64,000 bases of DNA from Microvirga solisilvae (GTDB taxonomy: Bacteria; Pseudomonadota; Alphaproteobacteria; Rhizobiales; Beijerinckiaceae). The stretch lies in contig NZ_JAKUCN010000001.1 of the NCBI RefSeq assembly GCF_022808595.1, positions 1 through 64,000 of the forward strand. The letters run 5' to 3'. The notes under the pieces are model-generated. The model worked only from the letters and a program-made list of their open reading frames with translations. It searched no databases and was not told the DNA's origin. A program made the position numbers and the translations under genes. Numbering within the stretch: the first letter of the stretch is position 1; the number at the start of each line of letters is the position of its first letter. Of this stretch, positions 61,581 to 64,000 are shown piece after piece.

Positions 61581-64000
61581 ATGAACGAGCATCCGAAGGT
61601 CCCCGTTGCTTCTACCTCCCCCTCGAGGGGGGAGGTCGCGCCGAAGGCGCGGGAGGGGGTGGGAAGCTCCACATCTGCCAGTGTCGCGCCACCACCCCAC
61701 CCCGGATCGCTTGCGCGCTTCGACCCTCCCCCTCAAGGGGAGGATGGGGAGTTTCTCCGCCACATTCGCAAGCCTCTGCCGCACGATTCAGGCCCGAAGC
61801 ATGTTCAGGGCGTTGCTCAATATATCGACGATATCCGCGAGCCGGAGGGCACTTTACATGTTGCTATCGGCCAGTCGCCGAAGGCGCGGGGGCGTCTGAT
61901 CTCGCTCGATGTTGCCGCCGTTCGCGAGACGCCCGGCGTCGTTGCCGTTCTGACTCTGGCCGACATTCCCGGCAAGAACGATGTGTCGCCGGCCTTTGGC
62001 GACGATCCGCTGTTTGTCGATAGCGAGATCAGTTTCATGGGGCAGGCGGTTTTCGCTGTCGTCGCCACGACTCGTGACATCGCGCGGCGCGCGGTGAAGA
62101 AGGCGGTGATGGAGATTGTCTCCGAGACACCGAGCATCACCGTCGAGGATGCGCTCGATCGCGGCGAGACCGTTCTGCCGGATTATGCGTATGGCCGTGG
62201 CGATGTAGAGGCCGTTGTCGCTGCTGCCCCTCATCGTCTTGAAGGCCAGTTCCGCATCGGCGGGCAAGAGCATTTCTATCTTGAGGGTCAGGTTGCCTTC
62301 GCCATTCCGGGCGAGGATGGCGACGTTCAAGTCTATTCCTCGACCCAGCATCCCACGGAAGTGCAGCATGTGGTCGCCCGCGTGCTCGACATTCCCGATT
62401 CTTACGTCACCTGCGAGACGCGCCGCATGGGCGGCGGCTTCGGCGGCAAGGAGAGCCAAGCCACGCAATGGGCCGTGACGGCAGCATTGGCTGCGCGCGT
62501 TACCGGACGACCGTGCAAGATCCGCCTCGACCGCGATGACGATTTCATCCTCACCGGAAAGCGTCATGATTTCCGCTGCGACTGGAAAGTGGGCTTCGAC
62601 GGAGAGGGCCGCATCCAGGGCTATGGTGTCGATCTTCTGGCGCGTTGCGGCTATTCGGCTGACCTTTCCGCCGGCGTGGTGGACCGCGCCATGTTCCATG
62701 CGGACAACGCCTATTGGATGCCTGCCGTCCAGATCGCCTCGAAACGGCTCAAGACCAACACAGTGTCGAACACCGCTTTTCGTGGTTTCGGCGGGCCGCA
62801 AGGCATGCTCGCCATCGAGCATGTGATGGACCAGATCGCCTGGGCGACGGGACGCGATCCGCTCGATGTGCGCTACGCCAATTTCTATCGTGAGGGTGAG
62901 AACATCACGCCCTATGGCATGGAGGTGGAGGAGACCGATACGCTCCTCAGTCTTGTGCGCACGCTCGAAGAGACATCGAGTTACCGCGAGCGCCGCAAGG
63001 AGATCGCCGCCTTTAACGCTGCTTCGCCCATCATGAAGCGAGGTTTGTCTCTGACGCCTGTGAAATTCGGCATCAGTTTCACGCTGACCCATATGAACCA
63101 GGCGGGCGCTCTGGTCCATGTTTATCAGGACGGCTCCGTGCATCTGAATCACGGCGGCACTGAGATGGGGCAGGGGCTTTACATCAAGGTGGCGCAGGTC
63201 GTGGCCGAGGAATTCGGTATCGCCATGGAGCGCGTGCGCATCACGGCGACGACGACTGCGAAAGTGCCCAACACCTCGCCAACGGCGGCATCTTCGGGCT
63301 CCGATCTCAACGGCATGGCGGCCAAGGTCGCGGCGGGCGCGATCAAGAAGCGTATGATTGCGTATGCCGCCGAGGCTTTTAGCGTTCCTGAAGAGCAAAT
63401 CGAATTCCGCGACGACCGCGTCTTCATCGGCAACGAGAGCATTCCCTTCGATGAGCTGGTGAAGAAGTGCATTTTTGCGCGTGTTCAGATGTCCGAGGCA
63501 GGCCATTACAAGACGCCGAAGATCACCTGGGATCGCGCCAAGGGCACGGGCCGTCCCTTCTTCTACTTCGCCTATGGCGCTGCGTGCTCGGAAGTCATCG
63601 TCGATACGCTCACCGGCGAGAACCGCGTGCTGCGCACAGACATTCTCCACGATGTGGGGCGTTCCTTGAACCCGGCCATCGATATCGGCCAGATCGAAGG
63701 CGGCTTCGTGCAGGGCATGGGCTGGCTCACGACGGAAGAACTCGTGTTCGGCAAGGAAGGTCACCTGCTCACGCACGCGCCTTCCACCTACAAGATTCCC
63801 GTGGCCTCCGATGTGCCCGCCGATTTCCGTGTCGCGCTCTATCCCAATTCCAACCGCGAAGAGACGATCTATCGCTCGAAGGCGGTGGGCGAGCCGCCGA
63901 TCATGCTGGCGAACAGCGTATTCTGCGCGTTGGCCGATGCTGTCCATGCGCTCGATCCGTCGAAGCCTGTGCCATTGAATGCGCCCGCGACGCCAGAGGC
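61581..64000 (+). CDS. xdhB: Xanthine dehydrogenase large (Mo-cofactor) subunit, 3' end cut
   Basis: 806 codons visible, frame open to the edge. Core family blocks: RKPLPHDSGPKHVQGVAQYI, QEHFYLEGQVAFAIPG, Moco-binding GGGFGGKES, FRGFGGPQG and HGGTEMGQGL, and SKAVGEPPIML with the catalytic Glu. Starts 4 nt after xdhA, so the subunits are co-translated. Residues ~11-57 (SRGEVAPKAREGVGSS and onward) come from a palindromic repeat and have no counterpart in the family; the usual N-terminus begins near residue 58. Confidence 0.95.
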   Translation, partial: MNEHPKVPVASTSPSRGEVAPKAREGVGSSTSASVAPPPHPGSLARFDPPPQGEDGEFLRHIRKPLPHDSGPKHVQGVAQYIDDIREPEGTLHVAIGQSPKARGRLISLDVAAVRETPGVVAVLTLADIPGKNDVSPAFGDDPLFVDSEISFMGQAVFAVVATTRDIARRAVKKAVMEIVSETPSITVEDALDRGETVLPDYAYGRGDVEAVVAAAPHRLEGQFRIGGQEHFYLEGQVAFAIPGEDGDVQVYSSTQHPTEVQHVVARVLDIPDSYVTCETRRMGGGFGGKESQATQWAVTAALAARVTGRPCKIRLDRDDDFILTGKRHDFRCDWKVGFDGEGRIQGYGVDLLARCGYSADLSAGVVDRAMFHADNAYWMPAVQIASKRLKTNTVSNTAFRGFGGPQGMLAIEHVMDQIAWATGRDPLDVRYANFYREGENITPYGMEVEETDTLLSLVRTLEETSSYRERRKEIAAFNAASPIMKRGLSLTPVKFGISFTLTHMNQAGALVHVYQDGSVHLNHGGTEMGQGLYIKVAQVVAEEFGIAMERVRITATTTAKVPNTSPTAASSGSDLNGMAAKVAAGAIKKRMIAYAAEAFSVPEEQIEFRDDRVFIGNESIPFDELVKKCIFARVQMSEAGHYKTPKITWDRAKGTGRPFFYFAYGAACSEVIVDTLTGENRVLRTDILHDVGRSLNPAIDIGQIEGGFVQGMGWLTTEELVFGKEGHLLTHAPSTYKIPVASDVPADFRVALYPNSNREETIYRSKAVGEPPIMLANSVFCALADAVHALDPSKPVPLNAPATPE
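61612..61750 (+). repeat. Palindromic repeat inserted in-frame in xdhB
   Basis: ~139 bp with self-complementary ends CCTCCCCCTCGAGG and CCTCCCCCTCAAGG, each a near-palindrome, and an inner pair GGAGGGGGTGGG / CCACCACCCCACCCC. This resembles the CCTCCCC-type intergenic repeats of alphaproteobacteria. Here it is fully open and read through in the xdhB frame. Confidence 0.78.

Noticed and set aside
61854..63947. 697-codon open frame opposite xdhB
   Set aside because: Antisense artefact of GC-rich codon bias; the plus strand carries all molybdenum-cofactor motifs.

Overview
The window is chromosomal DNA from a high-GC alphaproteobacterium of the order Hyphomicrobiales. The best guess is a Methylobacteriaceae or Microvirga-like member. 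This rests on a MucR regulator, HWE-family histidine kinases, a PleC/FeuPQ-type two-component repertoire, rhizobial-style cycHJKL synteny, a gene transfer agent (GTA) cluster and the style of the intergenic palindromic repeats. No rRNA, tRNA, CRISPR array, insertion sequence or integrase was recognised. Family names were assigned by reading motifs; no database search was run.

Layout. 1-9.4 kb: a truncated HWE kinase and oligopeptidase B on the minus strand, then mucR, a DUF6456 protein, SufE, and small envelope or hypothetical genes. 9.4-13.3 kb: a four-gene minus-strand operon (class A penicillin-binding protein, DUF1214, DUF1254, GNAT). 13.5-20.4 kb: a YcgN-like protein, an AI-2E-type permease, a 25-codon membrane peptide, a DUF2939 protein, an orphan TRAP solute-binding protein, a second HWE kinase and an EEP-family nuclease or phosphatase.

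20.5-41 kb: a complete GTA cluster in canonical order: small and large terminase, portal, two small coupled ORFs, prohead protease, capsid, head-tail adaptors, tail terminator, tail tube, chaperones, short tape measure, distal tail protein, hub, NlpC peptidase and the 1286-aa tail-tip protein. It ends with a DUF2793 fibre-like protein and a GH108 endolysin fused to a holin-like membrane domain. Non-canonical genes are interspersed: an ABM-like protein, a glycine-zipper lipoprotein, two secreted S1 proteases on the opposite strand, a second lipoprotein and a YdcH-like protein. A near-consensus promoter with a LexA-like box and a hairpin plus T-tract lies just ahead of it.

41-59.4 kb: a conserved block resembling that of rhizobia: a FeuN-like secreted protein, FeuP/FeuQ-like regulators, cytochrome c maturation genes (ccmI, ccmE, ccmF, ccmH), a DegP-type protease with one PDZ domain, another regulator/kinase pair, glnE, a PleC-like kinase and pepN. 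59.5-64 kb: a glyoxalase I-like gene and xdhA-xdhB. The start of xdhB contains an in-frame palindromic repeat, and the gene runs off the right edge.
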